Below, piece after piece: positions 26,172-34,277 of a stretch of 64,000 nt of DNA; position 1 is the stretch's first letter; every line of letters starts with the position of its first letter. This DNA comes from an uncultured Anaeromusa sp. GTDB taxonomy: Bacteria > Bacillota > Negativicutes > Anaeromusales > Anaeromusaceae. The notes beneath the pieces were generated by a model. That model ran no database searches and was not told where the DNA came from. It worked only from the letters and a program-made list of their open reading frames with translations. The translations under genes were made by a program, and so were the position numbers. Location of the stretch: NCBI RefSeq assembly GCF_963668665.1, contig NZ_OY764901.1, positions 362,501 through 426,500 on the forward strand, given 5' to 3'.

Positions 26172-27461
26172 TCATGCGTTTGTACGATACCCACTCACCC
26201 GTTCTTCCCCCATGTTCTCACTACTCAAAGCAGGCAGACGCACCAAAAATTCGGTACCTTCGCCCACCTGGCTGCTTACACTCACCTTACCGCCATGGTT
26301 TTCTACGATGCTTTTAACGATCGCCAAACCCAAACCGCCCTTGCCGCGCGAGTGTGACGGATCGCCTTGATAAAAGCGTTGGAAAATATGCGGCAAGTTC
26401 TCTGCACAAATCCCCTCTCCGGTGTCCGCTACCGCCAAGCTAATTTTACCATCCTGCCGGTTCATACTAATCTCAATACGCCCGCCTTCTTGGGTATGCC
26501 GCAAGGCATTATTCAATAAATTTCCCCCCACCTGGCGCATTCTGGTTTCATCGCCATCCAGCCAAATATCTTCTTTACAACATAGGCGCAACTCCACGTT
26601 TTTCCCCCGCGCCAGCGGACGAAAGGCGGCCACCAGCCCCGCAATTGTTTCTGATAATAAAAAAGGCCTGCAGTTCAGCACTTTTTGTTTCGCATCGCTG
26701 CGCGCCAAAAAAAGCAGTCCATCCACCAAATCGCTCATGTGGTGAATTTCCTCTTCCATATTTTCCAACCAACGCTGCCGCCCGTGCCGTTGCGAATCAG
26801 GTTCGTCTCGCAGCAGACTCAAGTTTGTCAGAATTACAGTCAGCGGCGTCCGCAGCTCATGAGAGGCGTCCGCCAAAAAATCACGCTGTTGCTCCCAAGC
26901 TTGGCGTACCGGCTCTACAGCCTGCCGTCCCCAATATATATTTCCAAGCAACGATAAGGCCATACAGGCAAGCCCCGCCCCCAGTAAGGCCAGCATCAAA
27001 TTTCGCAGTATTTCGTTATCATGTTCAAAGTTCTGCACCATCAAAATATAATCAGAGCGATCTTCCAGGTTTTTGCGAAAAAAGAAGTATTCCGTACCTT
27101 TCCATTCCACAAAGCCCTGCCCTGTTTTTTGCGCCACCGCCAGCGTAGTTATTTCCTCAACATTTAGTATGTCTCTCGCCCAAGGATCCATGGAGGGTCC
27201 TACCAAGCCGCCCTTTGCATCTACCAAACCCAAATACACTTCCATCGGCCTCGGAGGCGGAGGCGGCTGCTCGCCGCCATGCATCTGCGGCGGCAAGCGA
27301 CCACGTTCTGCATCCTCAACCATGCGTTCCGCAAAAAAAACAGCTTTTTCCGTAAAGTGCGTTCGCAAAAACCAATAGCTCCCTAACGCCAGCACTGAAA
27401 ATACACAAGCAATAACTATTAAATTGATAAAAACAAACTGCGCATGAAGCCTACGAAACAT
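26172..27461 (-). CDS. Sensor histidine kinase of an OmpR-type two-component system
   Basis: 429 aa. TM1 (about residues 8-30), an extracytoplasmic sensor of about 120 residues with an unusual proline run (EQPPPPPRP), TM2 (about 155-175), then the dimerisation box DFLADASHELRTPLTVI with the phospho-histidine and a GHKL ATPase (NLLNNALRHTQ, DTGEGI, GKGGLGLAIVKSI). The family phosphorylates the paired regulator. The start at 27461 is favoured because GGAG lies six bases upstream; an ATG four codons earlier lacks a site. It overlaps the 3' end of the regulator gene. The signal is unknown. Confidence 0.9.
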   Translation of the reverse strand: MFRRLHAQFVFINLIVIACVFSVLALGSYWFLRTHFTEKAVFFAERMVEDAERGRLPPQMHGGEQPPPPPRPMEVYLGLVDAKGGLVGPSMDPWARDILNVEEITTLAVAQKTGQGFVEWKGTEYFFFRKNLEDRSDYILMVQNFEHDNEILRNLMLALLGAGLACMALSLLGNIYWGRQAVEPVRQAWEQQRDFLADASHELRTPLTVILTNLSLLRDEPDSQRHGRQRWLENMEEEIHHMSDLVDGLLFLARSDAKQKVLNCRPFLLSETIAGLVAAFRPLARGKNVELRLCCKEDIWLDGDETRMRQVGGNLLNNALRHTQEGGRIEISMNRQDGKISLAVADTGEGICAENLPHIFQRFYQGDPSHSRGKGGLGLAIVKSIVENHGGKVSVSSQVGEGTEFLVRLPALSSENMGEERVSGYRTNA

Positions 27462-28128
27462 GCCCTTCTCCATTCTGCCAATAGTAGCCTACGCCTCGCA
27501 CGGTACGAATGCGCCAAGTATTCAGCTTTTTTCGCAAATAATGAACGTAGAGTTCTACATTAGATACCTCGGCTTCCGAACAATACCCCCACACTCGTTC
27601 AAAAAGCCGTTCTTTACTAATCACTTTATCATGATTCAGCATAAGCATCTCCAGCAATTGGGTTTCTTTGAAGCTTAAGCGAATAGTTTCCGTATCTGTT
27701 GTTACCTCGCCTTTTAAAGGGTCCAAGGTGTATTCATTTACCGCAATCGTATTCCCCAAGAAGTTTTTACCTTTTCTTCGCCATAACGCCCGCAGGCGGG
27801 CCAAAAGCTCCTCTGTAGAAAACGGCTTTACTAAATAATCATCCGCCCCGGCATCCAAGCCAGCCACCCGATCCTCCAGAGAGTCTCGCGCCGTCAAAAA
27901 CAAAACCGGCACATCTATACCGTTTTTACGCAATTCCTTTACGATATTCATACCGCTGCGTCCGGGAAGCATCCAGTCTAACACCAAAAGATCATAGACA
28001 TCGCTGGCTGCCAAATCCATAGCGCTTTCCCCATCCGCCGCCGTATCGACAGCATAACCATTTCTCTTCAATAAATACTCTAACGCTTCCAAAAGCTTTG
28101 GTTCATCTTCTACAAGCAGCAGTCTCAT
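27451..28128 (-). CDS. OmpR/PhoB-family response regulator
   Basis: 225 aa. The receiver domain has E8-D9 acids, phospho-acceptor D52 (LLVLDWMLPGRSG) and K102 (DYLVKPF). The C-terminal winged helix (GDxxRLSFKETQLLEMLM, VSKERLFERVWG, VELYVHYLRKKL, IRTVRGVGYYW) is PhoB-type. It precedes its kinase and overlaps it by 11 bases. The FlxA-like gene lies 171 bases upstream on the same strand, with a strong hairpin (about 28257-28285) in the gap. Confidence 0.93.
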   Translation of the reverse strand: MRLLLVEDEPKLLEALEYLLKRNGYAVDTAADGESAMDLAASDVYDLLVLDWMLPGRSGMNIVKELRKNGIDVPVLFLTARDSLEDRVAGLDAGADDYLVKPFSTEELLARLRALWRRKGKNFLGNTIAVNEYTLDPLKGEVTTDTETIRLSFKETQLLEMLMLNHDKVISKERLFERVWGYCSEAEVSNVELYVHYLRKKLNTWRIRTVRGVGYYWQNGEGHVS

Positions 28129-28299
28129 AATTTTTTCATTCCTTCTGTGAAACCTTGCTCCTTGCCTTCACGCGCAGTTGCTTCCGTGCAACTGTTTTTC
28201 GATTTTATACGAAAATACCATGCCTTACGGACCCTGTCAATCAAGCTTCCCTATCCAGGGGCGATGGCCCGCACGGCAATCGCCCCCACGGGATCAAAT

Positions 28300-28698
28300 T
28301 CAAGCTTGAATATCGACTTTGGTAGCAGAAACCGTCCCCGCGGCAGAAGTTCCTGTTCCGCCCCCTGAAGCAGCCGGCGCACTTGCCGGAGCCCCTCCTT
28401 TAGCACCGCCTGTGGCGCTGCTTGAGCTGCTGCTGTTTTCCGCATCGGCAATCTCCGAATTGACTTCTTGCAGTTGCGATTGCAACTGCTGCAATTGCTG
28501 CTGCAACGCCTGGTTGTCTTTGTCGTTTTTAATGCGTTCCTTTAGATTTTCAATTTGCTTTTCAATCTGCGCTTTTTGCTGTTTCAATTTTTCCAGCGTG
28601 GAGTCTGAGCTACTGGAAGAACTCGAAGTGCTAGAAGTGCTTTTACTAAGTGTTTGCTGCATACTGCTTGCAGTACTACTCACAGAACCAATTTGCAT
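28300..28698 (-). CDS. FlxA-like Ser-rich coiled-coil protein
   Basis: 132 aa. A poly-Ser stretch (about 20-32) is followed by a helical segment STLEKLKQQKAQIEKQIENL and QALQQQLQQLQSQLQEVNSEI, resembling the FlxA family, and then a Gly/Ala/Ser-rich tail. The function of FlxA-type proteins is poorly known; in E. coli flxA is a flagellar-regulon gene. The position between the chemoreceptor and the flagellar operon fits a motility link. The start follows AAGGGGGC. Confidence 0.65.
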   Translation of the reverse strand: MQIGSVSSTASSMQQTLSKSTSSTSSSSSSSDSTLEKLKQQKAQIEKQIENLKERIKNDKDNQALQQQLQQLQSQLQEVNSEIADAENSSSSSSATGGAKGGAPASAPAASGGGTGTSAAGTVSATKVDIQA

Positions 28699-28790
28699 TT
28701 TTATGCCCCCTTAATTTCATTGATAACTACCCATTCTTATTATGCCTTGATTTCCTTGGATTTTTCTTGGAGCTGCGTTTGCGACGGGAA

Positions 28791-28890
28791 TTGAACAAGA
28801 GTCACGAGAGAATCCGAGGGTACGAATGAGGGTTGCGGGGTCCGAATTTTTAACAGGAGTAGAATGAGTAGAGGGAGGGCCTACAGGGGT
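28791..28890 (+). repeat. Dispersed repeat, copy B
   Basis: Module 1 (GAACAAGAGTCACGAGAGAA, then TCCGAGGG) is followed by module 2 (TTTTAACAGGAGTAGAATGA, then GTAGAGGGAGG). It fills the gap between the FlxA-like gene and the HemAT terminator. Confidence 0.7.
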
Positions 28891-28935
28891 ACAGAATTTA
28901 CAAACAAACAGAGGATGTATCGTTCTCTGCCTCGC

Positions 28936-28974
28936 GAAAAAGGAAACGAGCAACCTGCGCAGGCTGCTCGTTTC
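28936..28974 (-). terminator. Terminator of the HemAT gene
   Basis: Minus strand GAAACGAGCAGCC pairs with GGTTGCTCGTTTC around TGCGCA and is followed by CTTTTTCG. Confidence 0.88.
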
Positions 28975-28988
28975 TGACTATTCCTTTT

Positions 28989-30272
28989 TTATTTTACAAC
29001 CATAGCCGACAAGTCAGTAGCCGCTCCGGCTACTTCGTCGGAAGCCTTTTCGATCTCGTGCGAGGTCTCTACCAAGCTGGCTACTGCCGTATTGATATGT
29101 TCCACTTGCTTGTAGTTGTTAGCAATGGATTCCATAATATGCGTCATCCGCCCAGAGGTCTCATTCACTGCCGCGCCCACGCGATTCATGGTTTCCGCTT
29201 GCTGAGCCATACTGGACACCACTTCGCCAGTGGAAGCATTGTTGCGTTGAATCAGCTCTACAATTTCGTTAGCCGCCGAACGGCTTTGTTCCGCTAGTTT
29301 CCGCACTTCCTCTGCAACTACGGCAAAGCCGCGTCCGGCTTCACCAGCACGAGCCGCTTCAATGGCCGCATTCAACGCCAGCAGGTTCGTCTGACCAGCA
29401 ATGCCAGTAATGGTTTCGACAATATTGCCCACCGCCTGTGAAGTAGCCTCTAAAGAAGCCACCTTCTCTTGCGCCTCCTGGTTAGAAGCCACCATTGCCT
29501 GCACCTGAGCCAAGGTTTCTCTGGACAGCCGCTCGCCTTCGCCGGCGCTCGCCCGCGCTTCTTCCGCGGCATTTTTCGCATGTTCAGAAGCGTCCATAAT
29601 CTGCACCGAGGCATGGGCCATCTGTGAAGCGGATGCCGTCGTTTCCTCCGCCGTAGCCGCCAAAGTCTGACTGGAGTCCTGCACCTTTCTGACCAAGGCA
29701 GTTTGCTCTTCCATCAACGCTTCCAGTTCTTCCTTTTTGTCCAATTCTTTCGCAAAAGATTCAATAAAGGACTGATTCACTTCCGCCTCAATCAACTGCA
29801 TAATCTGATCCAATGCTTGCAGCACCAAGGTCAGCTTCGTTGTATCTCTGCCGTATGCACGCACGATATGAGGAACCAATACGTGACGCAGTGCGCCGCA
29901 AGCTAGGATAAACCAATCTGCAGGCAATTTAATGCGATTATGTACTTCACCGACACGATGCATATTAGCCATATACTCCGGCGTAATATTCGTCACATAC
30001 AGTTTTTGCAACAATTGCTTCAAAGTCACTTTAAGGCGTTCCACCGTAGACTGTGATTTTATAAACGCCTCTACCTCCGGCACATCGGTCAGCCGCCGAT
30101 AAAACTCCGTGGCAATCGCGTCCAGATTTCCCTCTATAATCGGTTTCAAGCAAGCCAAATGCCCCAATGTCACATCATCTAACGCTAAGAATTTCTTGGC
30201 TACTTGATTATTAACGGAATACTTCCCAGGCGCCACAGCGCCTCCTATTTCTTTTTTCCCTCTGCCAAACAT
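28989..30272 (-). CDS. HemAT-type globin-coupled chemoreceptor
   Basis: 427 aa soluble receptor. Residues about 15-180 form a protoglobin-like heme domain with proximal H111 ([17 protein letters not shown]). The rest is a methyl-accepting signalling domain with the highly conserved hairpin tip [26 protein letters not shown] and the following [16 protein letters not shown]. No membrane segment is present. HemAT proteins sense O2 and feed CheA. In this probable anaerobe it would drive escape from oxygen (inference). It is monocistronic with its own terminator; AGGAGG precedes the start. Confidence 0.93.
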   Translation of the reverse strand: MFGRGKKEIGGAVAPGKYSVNNQVAKKFLALDDVTLGHLACLKPIIEGNLDAIATEFYRRLTDVPEVEAFIKSQSTVERLKVTLKQLLQKLYVTNITPEYMANMHRVGEVHNRIKLPADWFILACGALRHVLVPHIVRAYGRDTTKLTLVLQALDQIMQLIEAEVNQSFIESFAKELDKKEELEALMEEQTALVRKVQDSSQTLAATAEETTASASQMAHASVQIMDASEHAKNAAEEARASAGEGERLSRETLAQVQAMVASNQEAQEKVASLEATSQAVGNIVETITGIAGQTNLLALNAAIEAARAGEAGRGFAVVAEEVRKLAEQSRSAANEIVELIQRNNASTGEVVSSMAQQAETMNRVGAAVNETSGRMTHIMESIANNYKQVEHINTAVASLVETSHEIEKASDEVAGAATDLSAMVVK

Positions 30273-30406
30273 CCTTACGTCCTCCTCATGCCTTCATAGC
30301 CCAAGCAACTTGCCTCCTTAGCAGTCACACAAGCACGCTTATTGTATTAATTTTACTATATTTCCATTTCGCTTTCAAAAGCCAATTTCCTTTCCGTTTT
30401 ATTATT

Positions 30407-32461
30407 TTATTGTAAAACTTCTTCAAAAGCCGCCACCAAACGTGCATCAAATTGACAGCCAGCCCCCCGCCGCAATTCCTCTAACGCCGCCTCTTGAGAC
30501 ATGGCCTTGCGGTAGGGCCGGTCATTCGTCATAGCGTCATAGGCATCAACGATCGATAAGATACGGCAGGCCAAGGGAATCGCTTCTCCCTTTAGCCCCA
30601 AAGGATACCCCTGTCCATTCCACCACTCATGGTGATGCAAAATAAAGCTGGCAATCGGTTGCAGCGTCGGCGTCGCCTGTGCAATACGATAGCCAATCTC
30701 ACTATGTTTGCGCATTTCCTCCCACTCATCCGGTTCCAGGCGTCCCGGCTTATTTAAAATCCGATCAGGAACGCCGATTTTTCCAACATCATGGAACTCC
30801 GCCAACAAGCGCAAATCCCCCAGCGACTCCAGAGGACTTTCTATGTGTTTAGCCACGGCCACAGCCAGATCTCCCAGACGACTGGCATGTCCTTCGGTAA
30901 TATGATCTCGCGCCGCCAAAGCCTCACGCAACGACTGCACCACTTCATTACAACGGCTGTGCTGCCGAAATAGCTTTTCTCCGTACATCATACGGTCCGC
31001 ACTCCGGATAAGTTCTACTTCCTTCCCCTGCTCTCCCCAAGCAAAACCTAAAGAAACGCTAAAAGGAATGCCTCCTTCCAAGGTCACAAACCCCAGCCGT
31101 TTCCGCAGTCTTTCCACATAGCCGTGCAATTGTTCTTCCGTAGCGCCTTGCATAACAAAAATAAATTCGTCGCCGCCAACGCGATACAGCTCTCCTTGAT
31201 CTTGCACCACGCTTTTTACATTTCGCACCATTTCGCGCAAAAGCTGATCGCCCTTATCATGACCCAAGGCGTCATTGACCAACTTCAAGCCGTCAATATC
31301 AAGGAGAATCAAACCCAATGGCAGTGCCGCTCCCCTAGCGCTCCGTTTTTGCAAATCCGCTTCATAAGCCAGGCGGTTACGGGCGCCGGTCAAGCCATCA
31401 TGCCACCCTAAGTACTGCATTTGCTGATGATTGTCCCAGAGCTGTCGCAGCATTTGCTGCAATTTCCGCGTCAATACAGCGATCTCATCATTTCCTTTCA
31501 CCGCCAAAGGAGAAAACTCTTTAGAAAAGTCTTGGATGGTTTCTAAATAACGGGTCAGCTTTGTTACCCGGCGCAAGACCAGCCACTCCATGAGAAAATA
31601 AGTGCCTACGCCGCCAATCACCATCATGGCAGCCAATACAGCTACTAGTTTCCAAAACATATCTAAGCTTTGTCGATAATAAACCCGCTCTTCTTCTAGA
31701 TGCAGTTGCAGATAGCCGTCTTCTGAAACGTCCGCCAAATCAGCTTCTGCGTAATTTTTCTCTTCGTCATTCCAAAGACGAAAGGGAACGTTTTGGTACC
31801 CATACTCATTCAGCCAGTTCGTCACCCCGGCCCCTTCCGCCACGCTCCAAGAAACCTCGCCGTCAACCGTCCACTGGATGGGTCCGCCCTGAAAAGCCCC
31901 CAGGTGGCGCCCCATAAACAGCCAACCATCTCCTTGCACGATTTTCTTAGAATCCATGACACGATGAACGGAGAAAAGAAGCGGCCCTTGGGGCAAGCGC
32001 AACACACCGGAAAGCGAGCCTTGTTCCTTAATCGCGGCTCGCGCAAGAACACGCTGTACGATCTCTTGTTCCCTCGGCGCTGCTGGCCAAAACTCCTCCT
32101 GCGCCCCATCATAAGTCCGCAAAAACAAAAGAGTTCCTTCTTTATTACTCAGGGCCATCCAGTTCAGCTTTTGCTGCTGAAAGACAGACTTGGTCAGGTT
32201 CGCTTCTTCAAACTCCTCATTGCCGTCCTGCAGATACGCATACATATCGTCCCACTCTGCCCAGTCAGCAGCAAAGTCGGATACGGCATCCACTTCATAA
32301 GCCACGGCCCGCACCATTCGCTGTGCATCTCTGGTAAAGGCTTGGCGCTCCACATTTTCCATATGACTGCCGAAAAACAGCCGCACTAAAACCACTACCG
32401 TTAGCAAACCAACAAAGGCAAAGCCGGCACAAACAAAAAACGTTTTTTGGCGAATTGACAC
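30407..32461 (-). CDS. Membrane GGDEF + HD-GYP cyclic-di-GMP protein
   Basis: 684 aa. TM1 (about residues 10-32), a CHASE4-like extracytoplasmic sensor, TM2 (about 270-290) and a HAMP-like linker lead to a GGDEF domain with intact active site RVGGDEF, then an HD-GYP phosphodiesterase domain with HDVGKIG and HHEWWNGQGYP motifs. Both catalytic halves look complete, so it could both make and break c-di-GMP. The GTG at 32461 is chosen because GGAG lies eight bases upstream; an in-frame TTG is 11 codons further up. It is monocistronic, downstream of the transporter terminator. Confidence 0.9.
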   Translation of the reverse strand: MSIRQKTFFVCAGFAFVGLLTVVVLVRLFFGSHMENVERQAFTRDAQRMVRAVAYEVDAVSDFAADWAEWDDMYAYLQDGNEEFEEANLTKSVFQQQKLNWMALSNKEGTLLFLRTYDGAQEEFWPAAPREQEIVQRVLARAAIKEQGSLSGVLRLPQGPLLFSVHRVMDSKKIVQGDGWLFMGRHLGAFQGGPIQWTVDGEVSWSVAEGAGVTNWLNEYGYQNVPFRLWNDEEKNYAEADLADVSEDGYLQLHLEEERVYYRQSLDMFWKLVAVLAAMMVIGGVGTYFLMEWLVLRRVTKLTRYLETIQDFSKEFSPLAVKGNDEIAVLTRKLQQMLRQLWDNHQQMQYLGWHDGLTGARNRLAYEADLQKRSARGAALPLGLILLDIDGLKLVNDALGHDKGDQLLREMVRNVKSVVQDQGELYRVGGDEFIFVMQGATEEQLHGYVERLRKRLGFVTLEGGIPFSVSLGFAWGEQGKEVELIRSADRMMYGEKLFRQHSRCNEVVQSLREALAARDHITEGHASRLGDLAVAVAKHIESPLESLGDLRLLAEFHDVGKIGVPDRILNKPGRLEPDEWEEMRKHSEIGYRIAQATPTLQPIASFILHHHEWWNGQGYPLGLKGEAIPLACRILSIVDAYDAMTNDRPYRKAMSQEAALEELRRGAGCQFDARLVAAFEEVLQ

Positions 32462-32585
32462 AGCACCAACTCCAATAAAAAAAGATTCTTGCAAAAATTA
32501 CGTATTTTTTATACTATTCACCATAGTAAAAGAAAACTCCTTTCAAACCCTTCGATCAATGTACTTCTGCATGGCTTTTTAGGTC

Positions 32586-32630
32586 AAAAAAGAGGCTATG
32601 ATCCTATCTACAAGGATCACAGCCTCTTTT
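32586..32630 (-). terminator. Terminator of the OPA-family transporter gene
   Basis: AGAGGCTATGATCCT and AGGATCACAGCCTCT pair with one mismatch; on the minus strand TTTTTT follows. Confidence 0.88.
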
Positions 32631-32656
32631 GTTTTCCTGACTATATGGTTATAAAA

Positions 32657-34003
32657 TCAAACTACTTCTTTCGGTTTGGCGTTCCACACCAGCAAAGCCA
32701 ACAGCGCCGAAAGCACTGCCGCACCTACCCAGAAATAAGCGGCATAAGTAAAGTCATAGATTTTTTGGCCTTCGACAATGGTCATATGCGCATTGATAAA
32801 GTAACCGCTGACGGCTTCCTGGAGCGCTGCACCAGCATAGCTCAGAAGACCGATCATACCCATGGCTGCGCCAGTTGCACGTTTTGGCACAATGTCAACC
32901 GCCATCAGGCCGCCCAAGTAACAAACCAAAGCACCCATCACCCAGCCATAAACCGACAAGCTAATCATATCCATGGTAAAGCTCTGCGGCGCCCACAAGA
33001 ATGCAGCAACCGAACCAGCATACAGCACTCCGTAAATCAAGCAAGGCATGTTACGTTTATGGTTGAAGAATTTATCCGAGAAAAGGCCGCAAGTCATGGC
33101 GCCAAGAATACCGGCAATCTGCATGCCGCCAAGTACGCCTGCAGCGCCAACCGTCGAATAGCCTTTAGCGGCAGTCAAATACACCACGCCCCAGCTCTCA
33201 ATAGCGTAGCGGGTAATGTAGCAGCAGAGGCTGGACAAACCAAGAATCCAAACTGCCGGATTTTTAACAACTTCCCATTGCAGTTGCGCAATGGTCTTAT
33301 CCGTTTTAATAGCCGTCGGCTGCACTTCGCCCTTGTACACTTCCGCATTCGGCAAACCATTGGTTTCCGGACGGTCATGCATGAAGAAGAAGATCGCCAG
33401 CGAACCCAAAGCGCAAACAACGCCAGGAACGATGAAGCCCATCTGCCAGCTGTAGGAAGTAACCAACACAGCGGTTACCAAGTACGTAAAGGCTGCGCCC
33501 AGATTATGGCTGGTAAACCAAATACCGTAGTACGTACCGCGTTCTTTGTTGGTAAACCATTGGTTCAGGGCCACGATGCAAGGGCCAGCGCCAAAGGACT
33601 GGAACCAACCATTAATACCCCATAAAACTACCAAAGGCATAAACTCATTACAGAAACCCATCAGCGTACTGGCAACTGAAGATATTAAAAGTCCGAAAGC
33701 AAAAAAGCGTTTATTATTAACCCTATCTGCCAAAAAGCTGTTGGTGAATTTTCCGATACCATACGTAATGAAGAATACCGAACCCATAAGTCCTAATTGC
33801 TGTGCATTCAAAATGCCCATAGACATTAAAGGTTTTTTGATAACCGAGAAATTAAGACGCAGTACATAGAACAAAGCGTAACCAATGGTAATAGAACCAA
33901 ATACTTGCCACCGGAATAAATTAAACTTGGATTTGATCTCTTTATCATCTGTCAGCGGAGTTGCATTCGCCCCAGATTTAAAGAAGTTCCAAAGAGCTCC
34001 CAT
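32657..34003 (-). CDS. Organophosphate:phosphate antiporter (OPA/MFS family, UhpT/GlpT-like)
   Basis: 448 aa, 12 predicted membrane spans. Early segments RWQVFGSITIGYALFYVLRLNFSVIKKPL and GSVFFITYGIGKFTNSFLADRVNNKR, then NGWFQSFGAGPCIVALNQWF, match the OPA family that exchanges sugar or glycerol phosphates for phosphate. The substrate cannot be told from sequence here. I use the ATG at 34003 (GAGGT upstream) rather than the TTG two codons earlier. It is monocistronic. A short frame MCAAFLRQSKFREVR lies just upstream but has no clear ribosome site. Confidence 0.88.
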   Translation of the reverse strand: MGALWNFFKSGANATPLTDDKEIKSKFNLFRWQVFGSITIGYALFYVLRLNFSVIKKPLMSMGILNAQQLGLMGSVFFITYGIGKFTNSFLADRVNNKRFFAFGLLISSVASTLMGFCNEFMPLVVLWGINGWFQSFGAGPCIVALNQWFTNKERGTYYGIWFTSHNLGAAFTYLVTAVLVTSYSWQMGFIVPGVVCALGSLAIFFFMHDRPETNGLPNAEVYKGEVQPTAIKTDKTIAQLQWEVVKNPAVWILGLSSLCCYITRYAIESWGVVYLTAAKGYSTVGAAGVLGGMQIAGILGAMTCGLFSDKFFNHKRNMPCLIYGVLYAGSVAAFLWAPQSFTMDMISLSVYGWVMGALVCYLGGLMAVDIVPKRATGAAMGMIGLLSYAGAALQEAVSGYFINAHMTIVEGQKIYDFTYAAYFWVGAAVLSALLALLVWNAKPKEVV

Positions 34004-34213
34004 AATCAAATCTACCTCACTTCTCTAAATTTTGATTGTCTCAAAAAAGCCGCACACATCAAAAAGGATAACCGCGTCGATCCTCCTTTCTTTTTTTATT
34101 CCTGCTTATCTCCTTCTGAATTGTCACACAATATCACTTCTTTGACTATCAGAAAAGAAATGAAAAATACGTAGGAAAAAATCCTATATGCTATTTTCCG
34201 GATTAGCAAAAAT

Positions 34214-34277
34214 AAAAAAGGCCTTGCGGAAAAATCCGCAAAGCCTTGATTTTATTGAGCTAATGGCGAAGAGAGCG
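34214..34277 (-). repeat. Direct repeat 1: copy of the tRNA-Ser(CGA) 3' end plus terminator
   Basis: This stretch matches 50841-50904 in the same orientation at 57 of 64 positions, with no gaps. It covers the terminator hairpin (CAAGGCTTTGCGGA stem, T-tract), the following TTTTATTGAG and a CTCT-TCGCCA remnant like a tRNA 3' end. Here it also forms the last codons of the P-type ATPase gene and its terminator. Confidence 0.8.

Noticed and set aside
28171..28200. Hairpin CAGTTGC/GCAACTG with T5 on the plus strand
   Set aside because: No plus-strand gene lies upstream, so a terminator role is unsupported; likely chance.
28717..28953. 78-codon minus-strand frame sharing a FSRDSCSI segment with a frame at 9273-9464
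   Set aside because: The shared peptide only reflects the dispersed DNA repeat; neither frame has a ribosome site.
32489..33625. 378-codon open frame on the plus strand opposite the OPA transporter
   Set aside because: It is antisense to a clear 12-span transporter, is rich in His/Asn/Arg in no family pattern, and lacks a ribosome site.
34010..34060. 15-codon frame MCAAFLRQSKFREVR before the transporter as a leader peptide
   Set aside because: The ribosome site is too far away and no attenuator pairing is evident.
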